Assembly: GCA_025506515.1 (NCBI GenBank)
Contig: CM046452.1
Coordinates: 102,640,559 to 102,704,558, forward strand
Origin: Flaveria trinervia
Taxonomy: Eukaryota; Streptophyta; Magnoliopsida; Asterales; Asteraceae
Length of the DNA: 64,000 bases
Direction of reading: 5' to 3'
The translations under genes and the position numbers were made by a program. Under the pieces are notes generated by a model. That model had not been told where the DNA came from. It saw nothing but the letters and a program-made list of their open reading frames with translations, and did no database searches. Below are positions 23,146 to 35,590 of the stretch, in pieces; position 1 is the first letter of the stretch, and each line of letters opens with the position of its first letter.

Positions 23146-26100
23146 ATGGGGGATGAAGCAAACCGTGCAGGCCAAGGAAAAGAATCAAACTCGACACTGT
23201 TACATTGTCCGATGCTATCTTCCACAAATTACACAGTTTGGGCCATGAAGATGAAAGCTATCTTTAGTGTCAATGGTGTATGGGAGATGATAGATCCAGG
23301 GACAACAACTGATGTGAAAAAAAACAATGTTGCTGTAGCATTGCTTTTTCAATCATTACCCGAAGAACAAGTCTTACAAGTAGGAAATCTTCCCACTGCC
23401 AAAGCCATGTGGGATGCTGTGAAAGTGCGACATCGAGGAGCAAAACGGGTAGTCGAGGCTAGACTTCAAACATTAACATCAGAGTTTGAGAACCTAAAGA
23501 TGAAGGATAGTAGTACAGTTGATGAGTTTGCAAACAAGATCGCTGGAATTGCATCAAGATCAGCCTCTCTTGGTAAGCTAATTGATGACGAAAGACTTGT
23601 AAAAAGATTCTTAAATGGACTGCCAAGAAGGTTTATTCACATGGTGGCATCACTCGAGCAAACTCTGGACCTGAAAAAAATCACGTTTGATGATGTAGTA
23701 GGGCGGCTAAAAGCATATGAAGAAAGAGTTAATCTTGAAGATAAACCACAGGTGACTAAACAACAACAACTTCTTCTCACTTATGAAGAATGGCAGACAA
23801 AGAAAAAGCAAGACAAAGCCATGGGAAAAGGAAAGAGTACGGCCGAGTCGAGTCATAAGAACCAAGAACATGGTAGAACCGGGGGGCGAGGAAAGGATAA
23901 ATATCAAGCACCACAAAAGAAAGATAGATCAAAACTAAAATGTTATCGTTGTGATGGTTTAGGACACTTTGCCTCATGCTGCCCGACCCGAAAGAAGAAT
24001 GATGAAAGCAATCTAACTCAAGACGACAAACCGGCACTTTATGTTGCTACTGTTAAAGAAGAAACTTTATGCCTTAATGAAGAAAGATTCAATCCAAGAA
24101 AGTTCAATACCATCCCACAGGGTAACGAGACATGTTTCCTTGACAACGGCGCTAGCAATCACATGACTGGAAACCCGGAATGGTTTGCCAAACTCGATAA
24201 ATGCAACATGGGATCAGTAAGCTTTGGAGATGGGTCTTGTGTTGACATAAAAGGCAAAGGTATGGTGATAATGGAAGGAAAGTCTGGAGAACAATAGTTT
24301 TGCAAGATGTTTACTACATTCCAGCACTCAAGAGCAACATTATAAGCCTTGGACAATTAGATGAGATCGGGTGGAAAGTCGCGATACAAAATGGAGTTCT
24401 ATGGATGTTCGAACAAGATGGAACTCTACTAATGAAGGTACCGCGCTCTTCTAACCGTACTTATAAAATAAATTTAGAAGTTGCTCCTCCAGTATGCTTG
24501 CAAGTAAACCTACAAACCGAGGCATGGGTCTGGCATGCGCGTCTAGGGCACTTGAACTTTGTTGCCATGAAAGAACTCTCGAGACTTGAAGTTGGATTGC
24601 CAAACATAGTACACCCAAATCAAGTATGTGATGCTTGTATGGTAGGAAAACAAAGCAGGAACGTGTTTCCCAAAGACACTTTATACCGAGCCAAGAAGCC
24701 TCTCGAGTAAAACTACACAGATGTGTGTGACCCAATATCACCAAAAACCAGTGCTGGAAATCGCTTCTTTCTTCATGTAGTCGATGATTTCAGCAGTACA
24801 TGTGGACGTTCCTAATGAAAACGAAAGCTCAAGTATCGGATTTACTTATGGAGTTCATAACAAAAGTGGAAAACGATGTTGGAAATAAGGTCAAAGCTAT
24901 GAGAACCGACAATGGAGGAGAGTTCACATCTCGCGTGTTGGAAGAGTTTTGCAAGAAACATGGCATAACTAGACAGTTCACCGCTCCCCACACCCCTCAG
25001 CAAAATGGGGTTGTAGAGAGACGAAACAAAACTATTTTATGCACAACCCGAAGTATCCTAAAAGCAAAAAACTTACCTCAAAGTTTCTGGGGTGAAGCAG
25101 TACATCATTCAGTCTATCTGCTAAATAGATCGCCTACGAAAGCCTTACGAGACTCGACGCCGTATGAAAAACTAAAGGGAAGAAAACCAAATTTATCACA
25201 TATTAAAGTATTTGGTTGTGTGAGTTATGTAAAAACATTAGCCGCAGGGCAACAAAAACTTGCAGATCGGAGCATGTTGATGGTTCACTTAGGTTGTCAG
25301 CGGGCACCAAGCATATAGGATGTTTGAACCAACCAAACATCAAATACATGTAACTCGGGACGTTAGATTCGATGAAACAAAAGGCTATAAGTGGGATGAG
25401 TATTTGGAAGACTATGACCCAAGTGAAGACTATTGGAATGAATTTACAATTCAACTTGACACAACCCAACAAGACACCAAATCGGTCACTAAAACAGGCC
25501 CGCAAACAGGCTCGAACTGTGCGGGGGAAGAAGTGGGTTATCAAAATAATCTAGTAACAAGCAACAACATGCAGCCCATTACAAACCATCCCAGTGAAGA
25601 TCAACTTCGTAGCTCATCGCAGCCTTGTTCATCAGCCCAAACTAACAATAAGTCACCACTGTTACGTCGATCTACCCGGCAAAGTCATCTACTAAAGAGA
25701 TTCAATGATTTTGTAGTTGAAGGCCTGCCAAATTCAATCAACCAAGAGGAACACTCTCATGAAAGCCTACTGTTGTCCATAGATGATAAGCCAATGACAT
25801 TTCAAGAGGCAATAAAGGAAAGTCACTGGAGAACAGCAATGGACATTGAGATGGGTTCAATTGAAAAAAATCAAACTTGGAAGTTGGTTGACCCACCACC
25901 AAACGTTAATCCCATAGGATTGAAGTAGGTATACAAAGTAAAGAAAGATGAAACAGGATCAATAACCAAGCACAAAGCCCGGTTAGTTGCTAAAGGTTAT
26001 GTCCAAAAACACGGAATAGATTTTGAAGAAGTTTTCGCTCCCGTAGCAAGGATCGAGACGATGAGGCTGCTACTCGCCTTAGCGGCCAGCCGTGGCTGGG

Positions 26101-27319
26101 AGGTACACAATTTAGACGTGAAGTCAGCCTTCCTCCATGGCGAACTAAAAGAAGAAGTCTTTGTAAATAAACCTCAAGGCTATGTCAAAAAGGGTCATGA
26201 ACACCAAGTATACAAATTAGTCAAAGCCCTGTACGGCTTACGACAAGCTCCACGAGCCTGGAACATGAGGCTTGATGCGTCATTAAAGGAACTGGGGTTC
26301 GAGAAATGCAAGCAAGAACAAGTGGTGTATAAAAGGTAGTGAACCAAAAGCTACTCATAGTCGGCACGTACGTGGATGATCTAATTGTTACCGGGACTAT
26401 GGTACAAGACATCATTCAGTTTAAAAGGCAAATGGAGTCATGTTTTGAGATGACTGATCTAGGTCTTCTCCATTACTATCTTGGGATTGAAGTGAACCAA
26501 TGCAAGCAAGGGATCATAATAAAACAATCCAACTACGCGAATAAGATACTAAAGCAAAGTGGCTTTGCAACATGCAATGCATGCCAATATCCCATGGAGC
26601 ATGGCTTAAAACTCTCAAAAAAGGATGGTGGGGAGAAGACTGATCCGATTGAGTTTCGTCAAATAGTCGGGAGCTTACGGTATCTTACTCATACTCGACC
26701 AGATCTTAGCTATTCAGTGGGATATGTGAGTCGATTTATGCAGGAACCGACTCATGCACACACACAAGCAGTAAAGCAAATCCTATGTTACTTGAAGGGG
26801 ACCATCAATTAGGGTATTGTATATCCAAAGAAAGGAGAAACAAGGTTATACGGTTACAGTGATAGTAGTCATTCAGTAGATATTGATGATGGAAGAAGTA
26901 CAACCGGAACAGTGTTCTACTATGATAGTGCTCCAATTACAAGGAATTCACAAAAACAAGACACTGTAGCGTTGTCGTCTTGCGAAGCCGAGTTCATGGC
27001 TGCCACCTCGGCGGCCTGCCAAGCATTATGGCTTCGAAATCTGTTATCGGAGGTAACCGGAGAAGAAGAACAAACCATAACTCTCTTAGTGGATAACACA
27101 TCCGCTATCGCATTGATGAAAAACCCGGTCTTTCACGGAAGAAGCAAACATATACACACACGTTACCACTTCATAAGAGAATGTGTCGATCGAGGACAGA
27201 TTAAAGTAGAGCATGTAAGCGGTGATCTTCAAAGGGCCGACATTCTCACGAAGGCGTTGCCACGGTTGAAGTTTGGCGAGATGAGACACCTTGTTGGTAT
27301 TACAAGATTAGGAGGGTGA
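23146..27319 (+). pseudogene. copia gag-pol polyprotein with several breaks
   Basis: The Met at 23146 opens gag (LSSTNYTVWAMKMKAIF; a CCHC knuckle CYRCDGLGHFASCC near 23938). The protease motif DNGASNHMTG is near 24150. A frame break at 24297 precedes the pre-integrase segment (WHARLGHLNF). Integrase has TDNGGEFTS and PHTPQQNGVVERRN. Reverse transcriptase has LDVKSAFLHGEL, ALYGLRQAPRAW and the catalytic YVDD at 26369-26380. RNase H has SSCEAEFMAATSAACQALWL and HGRSKHIHTRYHFIREC, and the frame ends at 27319. Breaks: frameshifts near 24294, 24795, 25300 and 26333 and stops at 24708, 25926 and 26810. Where I could align the frames, three of the shifts are one-base losses. The TAG at 25926 replaces a Trp codon. 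Confidence 0.95.
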
Positions 27320-27320
27320 T

Positions 27321-27548
27321 TGTTAGTTTAATTTTGTAAATGGTTGTAAGTACAAGGACTAATGTTGAGGTACTTGCAAACCAAGGGGTTTTTGAGTTAG
27401 TTTTTATCCCTACTTTTTAGTCGGTTTAGTATCCTGATTTGTATAGGACTCTATGGTTATAAATAGAGGACATCTATTGTAATCTATAACACAATTCAAT
27501 ACAATCAGCAAGTTACCGATTAGTTTTGTGATTGCCAATTTTTTTTTA
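27321..27548 (+). repeat. 3' LTR of the copia element
   Basis: Preceded by the purine-rich AGATTAGGAGGGTGAT and followed by TAAAT. Same 228 bp length as the 5' LTR. Confidence 0.92.
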
Positions 27549-27553
27549 TAAAT

Positions 27554-29206
27554 ATGTAGATCTTCAATTTTGCAACAGATTGGGCTTTTGGTTCTGGTAT
27601 AGTGGTAAGTACTAAATGGTATCAGACTATCAGGTATATACATTCCTTTGCTTCTAAGTTCCAATGCATTACTTGAGATACTATCTCAATTACTTTACTT
27701 TTTTTAACGTGGAAATTTATTCTTAATAACTGGAATTGCACGCTGCATTTCCTAAGTTCATTACCTGAGGTGGAATTGCACCACCCAGTAGTTCCCATTA
27801 ACCGACCAACGGTTATCACCTAATTACGCTAACTACTGTGAGACGACACCATCGGGTAAACATAAATGATAAGCATTTAACTAACTTTATGATTACTAAT
27901 AAAGCACGATCAAACAACATTCACTAGTTCACGTGGTTAAATGCTCAAATGAATAACACATACAAAGAAAAATTAACATGTTGTGATAAAACAAAATAAT
28001 CAAACAAGAAGCTTTAGTGCGATAGCAAGGAAACAATTTGCAAAAAAAATAAGAGTTATATATTTTCACCGAATTTGGTGGGTTAATCAAAAACCCTTTT
28101 TAAAATTTTGGTTTCGAATTATCTAACGAGAAGAACCACAAACCAAATACCTATTTTTTAATATTTTATTTCGAAGCTATAAGAATGTATCTCCATTAAA
28201 TTTAAAAAAGAAAGTTGACAACGAATAAAACCCTTATTGAGGGTAAAAGAGTGAATTTACAATAGTTTCATTAACATCTATCATAATAACCATACGTTGT
28301 TTTGTTCTCTTATTAATACATTTCCATCATTTGTTGTTCACTTGTCTTACAAAAGAATACATTATATTGGGCTAAGTCACATGATTAATGGGTAATGCCA
28401 GGGTATAGGTGTCAAATCGGGTTGGAAGCCGGTTTGGGTTGGGCTAACAAAAGTCAAAACAATTTTTTTTGAACTGACTCGTGTTGAAACTGGTTTGAGT
28501 GATGGAAATAACCGGGTTTAGCTCATGTTGATTGAAACCATGTTGAAAACAGGGTGTGTTTGAGTTTGAAACCATGTTTGAATCGGGTCGGTTTGGGTTT
28601 GAAACCGGCTAAGAACCGATCCCAACCCTACAGGTTGGTCTTAGGTTGGAGTGAAACCAATGCATTTAGGTCAGGTTACCGATTTGTTTTCCAGACTTGT
28701 CGTATATAACAATAATTTATCCCTCATCAAAAAACATGGTTCAAAACCTTTAGGCACCTTTGTTAAAAAAAATATATAACAAACAAATAACTGAATGATT
28801 CTCAGTTCTCACTTTCTAAGGTCTTTGGATCTCAAAATAAACCAAAAACACTCAATGACTTATTATTACAGAATAACTATAGGGGAAAGAAAATCGCTGT
28901 TCGCTTTCTTTTTGGGGATAAATTTAGGGAAACCGCCAGTTCGCCACCGATGAAAGAGGACGAGAGAAGATCAATCGATGGGAGAAGATTTCATTCAATC
29001 ATCAATATGACCAGTAGCGATTCGGTTGGTGTTTTTATGAATCTGCTGTGTTATTTTGCTACAATATATGTTTCGATTCAACCACTGTTGCTTCAATAGG
29101 CGGCAATCAATCTGCTATTGTGTTCTAATTACTCGCTATTGTTTTTTAATTTGATGACAAGTATCATTGTTTCAATCGCTATTGTTTTATAATCAATTGG
29201 TTATGA
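27554..29206. other. intergenic; GGTTTGGG-rich repeat remnant in the middle
   Basis: No gene was seen. Around 28400-28640 the sequence is made of variants of TCGGGTTGG, GGTTTGGGTT and GAAACCGG, with AGGTGTCAAATCGGG at its left end. This resembles the hAT-type MITEs elsewhere in the window, but I could not find matching ends or a duplication. The rest is AT-rich. Confidence 0.5.
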
Positions 29207-29376
29207 CAGTGGCGGAGGATTTAAGCCCTCTTTTTTTCGTCGGTAGTGTTAAATTTTAGTCCGGTAGTGTAAATTTTTGGTCGGTAACGTAAATTTTTAT
29301 ATAAAACTCGAGTTCGCCCCCTAAAATAAATTAATTTTGCCCCCGCTCTCCTTACGTATATGTTCAAGCTCCACAA
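29207..29376. mobile_element. short MITE with GTGGCGGAG-like ends
   Basis: Left end CAGTGGCGGAGGATTTAAG; right end TTCAAGCTCCACAA, an imperfect inverted repeat. Flanks TGGTTATGA (29198-29206) and TGGTTATTG (29377-29385) agree at 7 of 9 positions. A related segment lies at about 49858-50035 (GGCGGATG to AACTCCGC). The class is uncertain; a 9-bp duplication would fit Mutator-like elements. Confidence 0.55.
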
Positions 29377-29651
29377 TGGTTATTGACTCACTATTGTGTA
29401 CATGTTATTTATATCATTGTCTGACATGATTAATTAATTCAAATCTGTTTAATGTAATAGGTAGGGCGATAGGGGTTTATAAACAAGTAATAAAGTAATT
29501 AACAATGAACATAAGATTTAGTAACAAACAATTGATTCATATCTGTTTGGTATGATCAGTTTATTTACATCTGTTTAATGTTTTGTGATAGACTTCTTAA
29601 TTTTGTGATAGTTATAAGTGTTAACAAGCAAGTAACAAACATTAGATCTTA

Positions 29652-29922
29652 GGGGTTGTTTGGCACCTCATAACCAGACTTTTAATAATTCAAATGTCTA
29701 AATGGTTTAACCCTTAATAGTTCAGACTGTTTGTTTCGCGAGCAAATGTTTGAATGGTTCAGACATTTGTCTTTGAATGGTTAAACATTATACTAATGCT
29801 GAATAGTTAAGAGGTCTAATGCTGAATGGTTAAGGCCTCTTATTTGAATTGGTCGGATAATTGCATTTGAATAGTTAAACGATATACTAGCTCTTAATGC
29901 TTCAGACCTCTTAAACAACCCC
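29652..29922. mobile_element. Tourist-like (PIF/Harbinger) MITE, TSD TTA
   Basis: Ends GGGGTTGTTTGGCA and TTAAACAACCCC form the inverted repeat, flanked by TTA at 29649-29651 and 29923-29925. The interior repeats AATGGTTCAGAC and GAATGGTTAA-like words. 271 bp, no coding capacity. Confidence 0.9.
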
Positions 29923-29925
29923 TTA

Positions 29926-30655
29926 GTTTTAATAAGCAAGTAATTGACATTAGATTAAGTGCTAATAAACATAGCGTGATAAGGGATTAAGTGTTAAATG
30001 ATTTGTCATATTCAGATCAACATGAAAGTTCCAATAGGGTCACTCAAAAAGGGCCAAGTAGTTTAAACAAGGTGTATATATGACATTAGGAGAGAGCCTA
30101 ACTTGAGCCTTCAAAACGGTTGAGATGCCTCTGGTACCAAATTATACATGTCATTTTCTAAGTGGTTATGCATATTTTAGAGAAATGGAGTACAACCCAA
30201 AACCGGTTATTGTACATGGGTTTGTACCCGGTTATATATGCACGCTATATATGTGTAAGAGTGTTATGGTTTCAAGTTGTATTCTTGTTAAGAATACAAG
30301 ACAAACACAATTCATTTTCATCAAAATAGCCATCCTTATGTTAAGAGGTGAATTAAGTTGCATTGAATCACTCGGTGACAACAACACTAGTTCATATTCA
30401 CTCCACTCACAATGTTATTTAGTTCCAAGGGAACTTATTGTAATGCAAACCAAGAAATTATACGTACTTTACACAAATCTCACTCTTCTTCAATACCATA
30501 GACTCCAAGGAGGTATTAGGTATGGGCATATGCAACCACTGAAAGCCTTGCCTTCAAGCACACAAATTTGGCATGTTATTAACAGGTCTTTTGTTTGATT
30601 CCGGATTAATATTCAGATGAATGCAGAAAGAAAAACAACTCACATTATGTCCATG
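29926..30655 (-). other. 3' flank of the first BTSL-like copy
   Basis: From about 30330 the sequence matches the 3' flanks of the other two BTSL-like copies (38985-39164 and 55380-55710), for example CACTCCACTCACAATGTT and GGAACTTATTG. It probably includes the original 3' UTR. The 157-residue plus-strand frame at 30125-30598 is antisense to this flank and is not open in the other copies, so it is not called. Confidence 0.6.
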
Positions 30656-32010
30656 TCAGGTAAGCTGAGTATTGTATGACCCGCAATGAGGGCATTTATG
30701 GTAGCACCAATGGAATGGTGTAGTTCCTTTCTTCTCACAATCATTGCAGAAAATGTCCTGAAAAGATCCATATTTGAAATTGATCTCAACGATATGCATT
30801 TACCACAACATTTTTGCAATGCGTGTGCGCGTATGTGTATATATATATATATAATGTTTATAACCTCTGTCCTGCCCAAATACTCTTCAGGAATTTTCTC
30901 TTCAGCTAGCACTGAATCCAACATCTTGAAGTATACCTATTTTGGACGTTGTAAAATCAACTTTCAAGGAGTTCTATTTTTTTTGTTTTCGTTTTTTGTT
31001 TTTTTAAATAAGAGTGATTACAATGTGAACTAACTTGGTTCTTCAATAGATATATGAAATTGTATGCGTAGTAGGTTGCTTACCTGCATATCCCCCAATG
31101 ACTTGTTGCATATTGGGCAAGTATAGAAGGAGCAAGTGTATTTCTGACAGAAGCATTGAAGAGCGATTTAAGGAAAACATAAACATAAAGATATGAGACG
31201 AGACGAGATGGGATGAATACCTGAAAACACGAGGAATGGATTACATGACCACACTGAAGGGACATCACGGGAGTCTTGGATGTGAATATGTATTCATGGC
31301 ATATTGGGCAATTAACTTCCAGACACTTCTCCCTGCAGGTATGCTCTATAAGTGACCTTGCCATGCATGCATTACAATTCATGCAATGGAAATAGTCAAT
31401 CCCTAGACCTTTCCCCACTCTGCACAGGTTACAGAATGGGCAGTGGTAGATTTGCCTGTTGATCCAATTCTTAAAAGTCAACAAACAGAATCAATAACAA
31501 GTTAAAAACTATTGATATAATAACCATTTGTTAAATCACCTCTCATCATCAAACAGTTTGCATATTGGACAATAGTATCGGGCCATGAATAGGTTACAAG
31601 TAACGGTTGAGCATATTGGACCAATAGGTGAACTATCAAGCATTCCATGCACATCATTATGGTTGTGGCTTTCCTGAAAGTTATGCATGTGTTTAAAACT
31701 TTATATTCTTACTTCTATGTTCATAGTGAAAAAAGTTGGTGTGCGCGACTACCAATCCATTTTGTGATCATTTGCGTCGTCATGGCAAAGCCTGCAAGTG
31801 TATAGTTTATTGCAACATGAAGCCACAAGTTTGCAGTTTCTCTTATAGTGTTGACATCCAAACACTAGTTTGTCTGAGTCGCGATAAGATGGATAAACAC
31901 CTTGATCATTATCTAGCGCGCTGAGGAAATAACAAACAAACCAAACTTTCAACTCAGAATCCACAAATTAGCACAAATGAAAAGGAAATATAAACTGATA
32001 TCAACCTCAT
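30656..32010 (-). pseudogene. hemerythrin-less BTSL copy 1 (CHY-CTCHY-RING-ribbon), one frameshift
   Basis: Exons match the last six of the full BTSL gene plus a 5-base remnant of exon 6: ATGAG at 32006-32010, then 31753-31920 (CHY), 31540-31673 (CTCHY start), 31221-31455 (CTCHY end and RING), 31084-31143 (RING end), about 30870-30942 and 30656-30757 (ribbon, ends TGA). All introns keep GT-AG. The CHY exon gives PSYRDSDKLVFGCQHYKRNC, and the RING CPICHEYIF with CGHVIHSSCF. The CTCHY exon is 134 bp against 138 in copy 2: one 3-bp in-frame loss and one 1-bp loss near 31629, which shifts the frame and removes the RING if real. The last CHY-exon residue is Trp instead of Arg. No hemerythrin exon exists upstream. 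A related copy is intact, so this is a decaying duplicate or a sequencing error. Confidence 0.85.
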
Positions 32011-32705
32011 TCTGTATTATGATTGATTTCTTATGGTTGGTGTGGACAGGTGACTGTGGTGCTTCGTGGTGGTTGCGGAGGATGCAGATGGTGACCGAGC
32101 AAGTACGAAGGTGCTTCAAGCTACACGGTGGTCGGAGGAATACTTGAACCCATTTTATAAGGAGTTTGTAAGCTCAACAAAGGGAACCCAGGTTTAAATC
32201 CTTTTCTTTTTATTTCGTTCTTTACTTTCAATAAAATTCATATTTTAGTTCCTAATATATCTTAACTTCAATACTTATAATCATTAAATATTAAATTATA
32301 TATATATATTATAAAATAGTTTATTATAGATGGAAGAGGTGTTAACATGCGCAGTGTCATGCCTCACGTTACTCTCCTCATGCCACCTTTTATATTTTTT
32401 TTATGATTATTATTCTGACTTTAAGAATTAAACAAAGTAATAAACATTAATAGTGACTTGTATTTCTTCGATAATACGTTCTCTTCCTAGAATTGTTAGT
32501 TGATTTTATTTTTGCTTTCAATAATCGATCTTTTTATACGACTATGTGTTACGGGACACATAAATAGTAGCTTTTATTTCGTTGGATAATTAGCTTGTTA
32601 AAACCAAACAAATTCAGCTTGAGACGATTCGACTCAAGCTTGGTAGCTTTTATGTTGAAGGCAGCTTGCTCGTTGGCTTGTTCAAATACCTAGTTGAGTA
32701 TCTTG
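32011..32705. other. 5' flank of BTSL-like copy 1
   Basis: Exon 6 homology stops within about 30 bp of the ATG. A stretch shared with copy 2 (GCTCAACAAAGGGAACCCAGG, near 32173-32193) and the conserved upstream block at 32330-32370 follow. 32420-32455 is again shared with copy 2. The rest is AT-rich. The final TCTTG (32701-32705) is the left duplication of the next element. Confidence 0.6.
32330..32370 (-). promoter_or_regulatory. upstream block shared by BTSL copies (copy 1)
   Basis: ATGGAAGAGGTGTTAACATG and the bases after it correspond to 40722-40770 and 63841-63890. It lies about 320 bp upstream of the copy 1 ATG. It contains CATGC, the RY/IDE1-type core known from iron-deficiency promoters; a role here is inference. 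Confidence 0.5.
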
Positions 32706-32978
32706 TGTTAGGTCTCAAGCGGCGCAGCGGAACCAACACACGAACACGCACAAACGATTATCACGGGCGAGAATAGAACAATAAACAACTCAAATATTTA
32801 ACGTGGTTTGGTCGGTGTGACCTACGTCCACGGGCTGCAACTAAGGTTTTCTTTATTTGCTCAGTACAAAGATTACAAATACATAACTAGGTATATATAG
32901 AGACTAATTATGGTTAACAACTTAATTAACAAAAAAACTAAATACGGGCCCAAGCCCAAAGCCATCACAAACCCAACA
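32706..32978 (-). repeat. 3' LTR of the gag-only element
   Basis: In plus orientation starts TGTTAGGTCTCAAGC and ends CACAAACCCAACA. The adjoining interior on the minus strand ends AAGTGCGAGAT, a copia-type polypurine tract. A TATATATAG stretch lies near 32892-32900. Confidence 0.9.
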
Positions 32979-33152
32979 ATCTCGCACTTGAAGGCTTTGC
33001 GATAAATTCTAGTACGCCATTCAAGTATAAAGCAATCCAGTCATCTAGTAGCTTTAGTAATCTTTAAACAAGTCTTCCAAGCCTCCAGTTCTAAAAAAAC
33101 AAGCTAAGACTTTAGACTCCATCATATCTCCTAGTTGCAGCGACCTTCATCA

Positions 33153-34692
33153 TCACGTACCAGAAGGGCCAATTGAAGCTCCCCCGAGCTCCAACCCAGT
33201 CGTGGATAGTCCCTCCAACGACTCATCCTCCATCTTAATCGGTTTGGACATTCCACCAAATTCAAAGATACACAGAGGATCACTATCACTCTCCAAATTT
33301 AGCAAAAAATCACCAGGAGAGAATTTTTCAATCGTAGTCTTTAAAACCCAACGGTCCTTTGTAACTATTCCCGAAACATGTCTCGTGCTCCCACTATCAC
33401 CGAATCCCCTGAATGGTTTAGACTTTCAAACTCGTTCACCTAACATCCCTGCTCCAGACTTCACGTTTGCAAAACGAACTCTCTTAACACCAGATTTAGT
33501 GAATCGGATTTTGTCGTGCTTAACCGGGACAGTCATACATCCCTCAGCAGGTACTTCAACCATATACAATGACCCACGCTTCATACCACGAGCAATAACC
33601 AGATTACCATTGATCACCCTCCATTTATCACTACCAAACCTCACTTCAAGTCCTTGTTCATCCAGCTGACTAACTAAAATCAGTTTCTTATTCAGCCCTG
33701 GAATCACCCTGATATTCTTTAGGTTCCATGTAGTACCCAATGAAGTAACCAGATCAATATCGCCCATGCCCGTTACCGCAAGTATCTCGTCATTGGCTTA
33801 TCATACCTTTGTAAAATTACTATGTTTCAGATTCACCATCGTTTCCCCGTTGTCCACGGCGTGAAACGAAGCCCCTGAATCCATGAACCAAGAGTCCACA
33901 CTGTTTTCCACACTGAGTATCAATGCATCATCATCATCAAAAACATCCCCAGCAGCAATGTTCAATTCTTTCTTATTCAGACATTGACTCTTAACATGCC
34001 CCACCTCATTGCAGCTCGAACACTTTACATTCTTCCTAAGTTTAGATGAACTCATCCTTGACTTTCAATGTTCCTGTTATTACCCCAACCCCTACCAACA
34101 TTTAGTAGTTCACTATTAGATGACACACCGAGTTTCTTCTTCTGACTTCTTCACCCATAATTAGATCTCGAATACCACTAAGAGTGAAACCCTTAGTCCC
34201 CACAGAACTTGAAATTGTAGTCATAGTTTCAGACCAACTATCAAGCAGAGACGACAACAACAGTAGAGCCTGAACTTCATCATCAAACTTAATTCCAACA
34301 GATACAAGTTTTGTTAAAATTGAATTAAGATTGTTAATGTGAGCAGTCACTGAGCTTCCTTCTTTCATCCTTGTGTTCACCAGCTCCCGAATCAAGAACA
34401 CCTTATTCGCCGCAGACGGTTTCTCATACATATTTTACAAAGCAGTCATCATACCACGAGCCGTGGTTTCCTTTATGACATTAAAAACAACATTTTTCGT
34501 CAAAGCCAATGTAATAACCGCACGAGCCTTTTTGTCCTTCGATTCCCAATCAACTTGTTCTATTTTCGCAGGTTTTTCTTCTAGTACCATATCCAAGTCC
34601 TTTTGACATAATAATGCTTCTATTTGCATTTTCCACCAACTAAAATCAGAACCATTAAACTTCTCGATCATAACCTTCCCGTCTTCAGCCAT
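33153..34692 (-). pseudogene. gag-protease protein of the non-autonomous element (decayed)
   Basis: Start chosen at the Met of MAEDGKVMIEKFNG (34690-34692), a typical copia gag opening. The capsid part includes SWWKMQIEALL, an in-frame TAA near 34440, then ANKVFLIRELVNTRM and SAFT-like spacer regions. The zinc knuckle CSSCNEVGHVKSQC (about 34010) is intact, and the protease motif WFMDSGASFHAV (about 33880) has its catalytic Asp. A GAG-pre-integrase-like segment (LVSQLDEQGLEVRF) and a short acidic tail end at a TGA at 33153-33155. Three or more breaks are present. Such proteins may be packaged or act in trans with an autonomous partner; that is inference. Confidence 0.83.
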
Positions 34693-34743
34693 CTCAAACA
34701 GCAAACAAGAAGCAAATCGAAACAGTGAACATACACAACAATG

Positions 34744-35275
34744 TAGAGGTGTTGATCGGGTAAGTTAATCGGGTTTCGGGTTAATCGGTTCGGGTTTTTC
34801 AACGTTGAAATTCTACCCGAAACCCGACCCAAATAACAGTCGGTTTAATCGGTTTCGGGTTGTTCGGTTCGGGTTTCGGGTATTAAACAATAGACTCAAA
34901 TTAGTAGATTTTAGTAAGTTTTCATTTGAAATCTTATAATACTAGGGGGCTTAAATTATTTTACTTCTATAATTTATAAAATGTGCTTAAATATATATTT
35001 ATATACAAATATTTTGATCAATTTGGACAATATAAACAAGTATATACATATAATTTACTTAATTATAATATGGGTTGATCGGGTTATTCGGATTTCGGGT
35101 TAATCGGTTCGGGTTGTTCGGGTTTTTTAGGTTTGAAATTTTATCCGAAACATGACCCGAATAAGAATCGGTGTTTGGGTTGTTTGGGTAACAGGTTGTT
35201 TGGGTCGGGTTTCTTCGGATACGGGTGGGATTGGATCGGCGGGTTAATCGGGTACGGATAAAATCGACGGGCCTA
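34744..35275. mobile_element. hAT-type MITE with TCGGGTT internal repeats
   Basis: Perfect 8-bp duplication CAACAATG (34736-34743 and 35276-35283). Ends TAGAGGTGTTGATCGGG and ATCGACGGGCCTA are only partly inverted repeats. Both subterminal parts repeat GGGTTTCGGGTTAATCGG-like words; the middle is AT-rich. It sits in the 5' leader of the gag-only element. Confidence 0.9.
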
Positions 35276-35576
35276 CAACAATGGCATGGGCCTGAACTTG
35301 ACGACTGTTCTACTGAACACTGTCAATTGACCGATTTGCTCCTACAAAAACCTTTGCAGACAAATCTAAACCCGGATATACTTTTTTTTTCACAAAACAC
35401 GGTTCTCCAAACAGTTGATAATAATCCTTCAATAAATAGAAACTTGAAAACACAAAACCCTAACCTTTACCTAACGAATCCAAGAATTATTAACAAAACC
35501 CTAATCGACGGCTCAAAAGGTTTCAACCTCTATGAATCGTATTCCGTGCAACAAACTATGTATTCAACGAGCCAAA

Positions 35577-35588
35577 GCTCTGATACCA
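35577..35588 (-). promoter_or_regulatory. primer binding site of the gag-only element
   Basis: On the minus strand TGGTATCAGAGC, an exact match to the initiator Met tRNA primer site, two bases from the LTR. Confidence 0.9.
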
Positions 35589-35590
35589 CT

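Larger units (their letters stand above)
22720..27548 (+). mobile_element. Ty1/copia retrotransposon, structurally complete, coding-defective
   Basis: Two 228-bp LTRs (22720-22947 and 27321-27548) are flanked by TAAAT at 22715-22719 and 27549-27553. A primer binding site follows the 5' LTR and a purine-rich tract precedes the 3' LTR. By eye the LTRs differ at about five positions, roughly 2%, which means a recent insertion. Only 14 bp separates it from the gypsy solo LTR. The protein order gag, protease, integrase, reverse transcriptase, RNase H identifies the copia superfamily. Confidence 0.95.

Noticed and set aside
28400..28640. GGTTTGGG-rich segment as a complete hAT MITE
   Set aside because: No matching 8-bp duplication or paired end could be located, so it is reported only as a remnant.
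30125..30598. 157-residue plus-strand frame
   Set aside because: It lies antisense to the 3' flank of BTSL copy 1; the homologous flanks of the other two copies are not open, and no domain is recognisable.
32170..32200. CCCAGGTTTAAATCC as a tRNA T-arm or B box
   Set aside because: No acceptor or anticodon arm can be built around it, and copy 2 has a diverged version (GGTTTAACAC).
33202..33669. 155-residue plus-strand frame
   Set aside because: It is the complement of the gag-protease region of the minus-strand LTR element.
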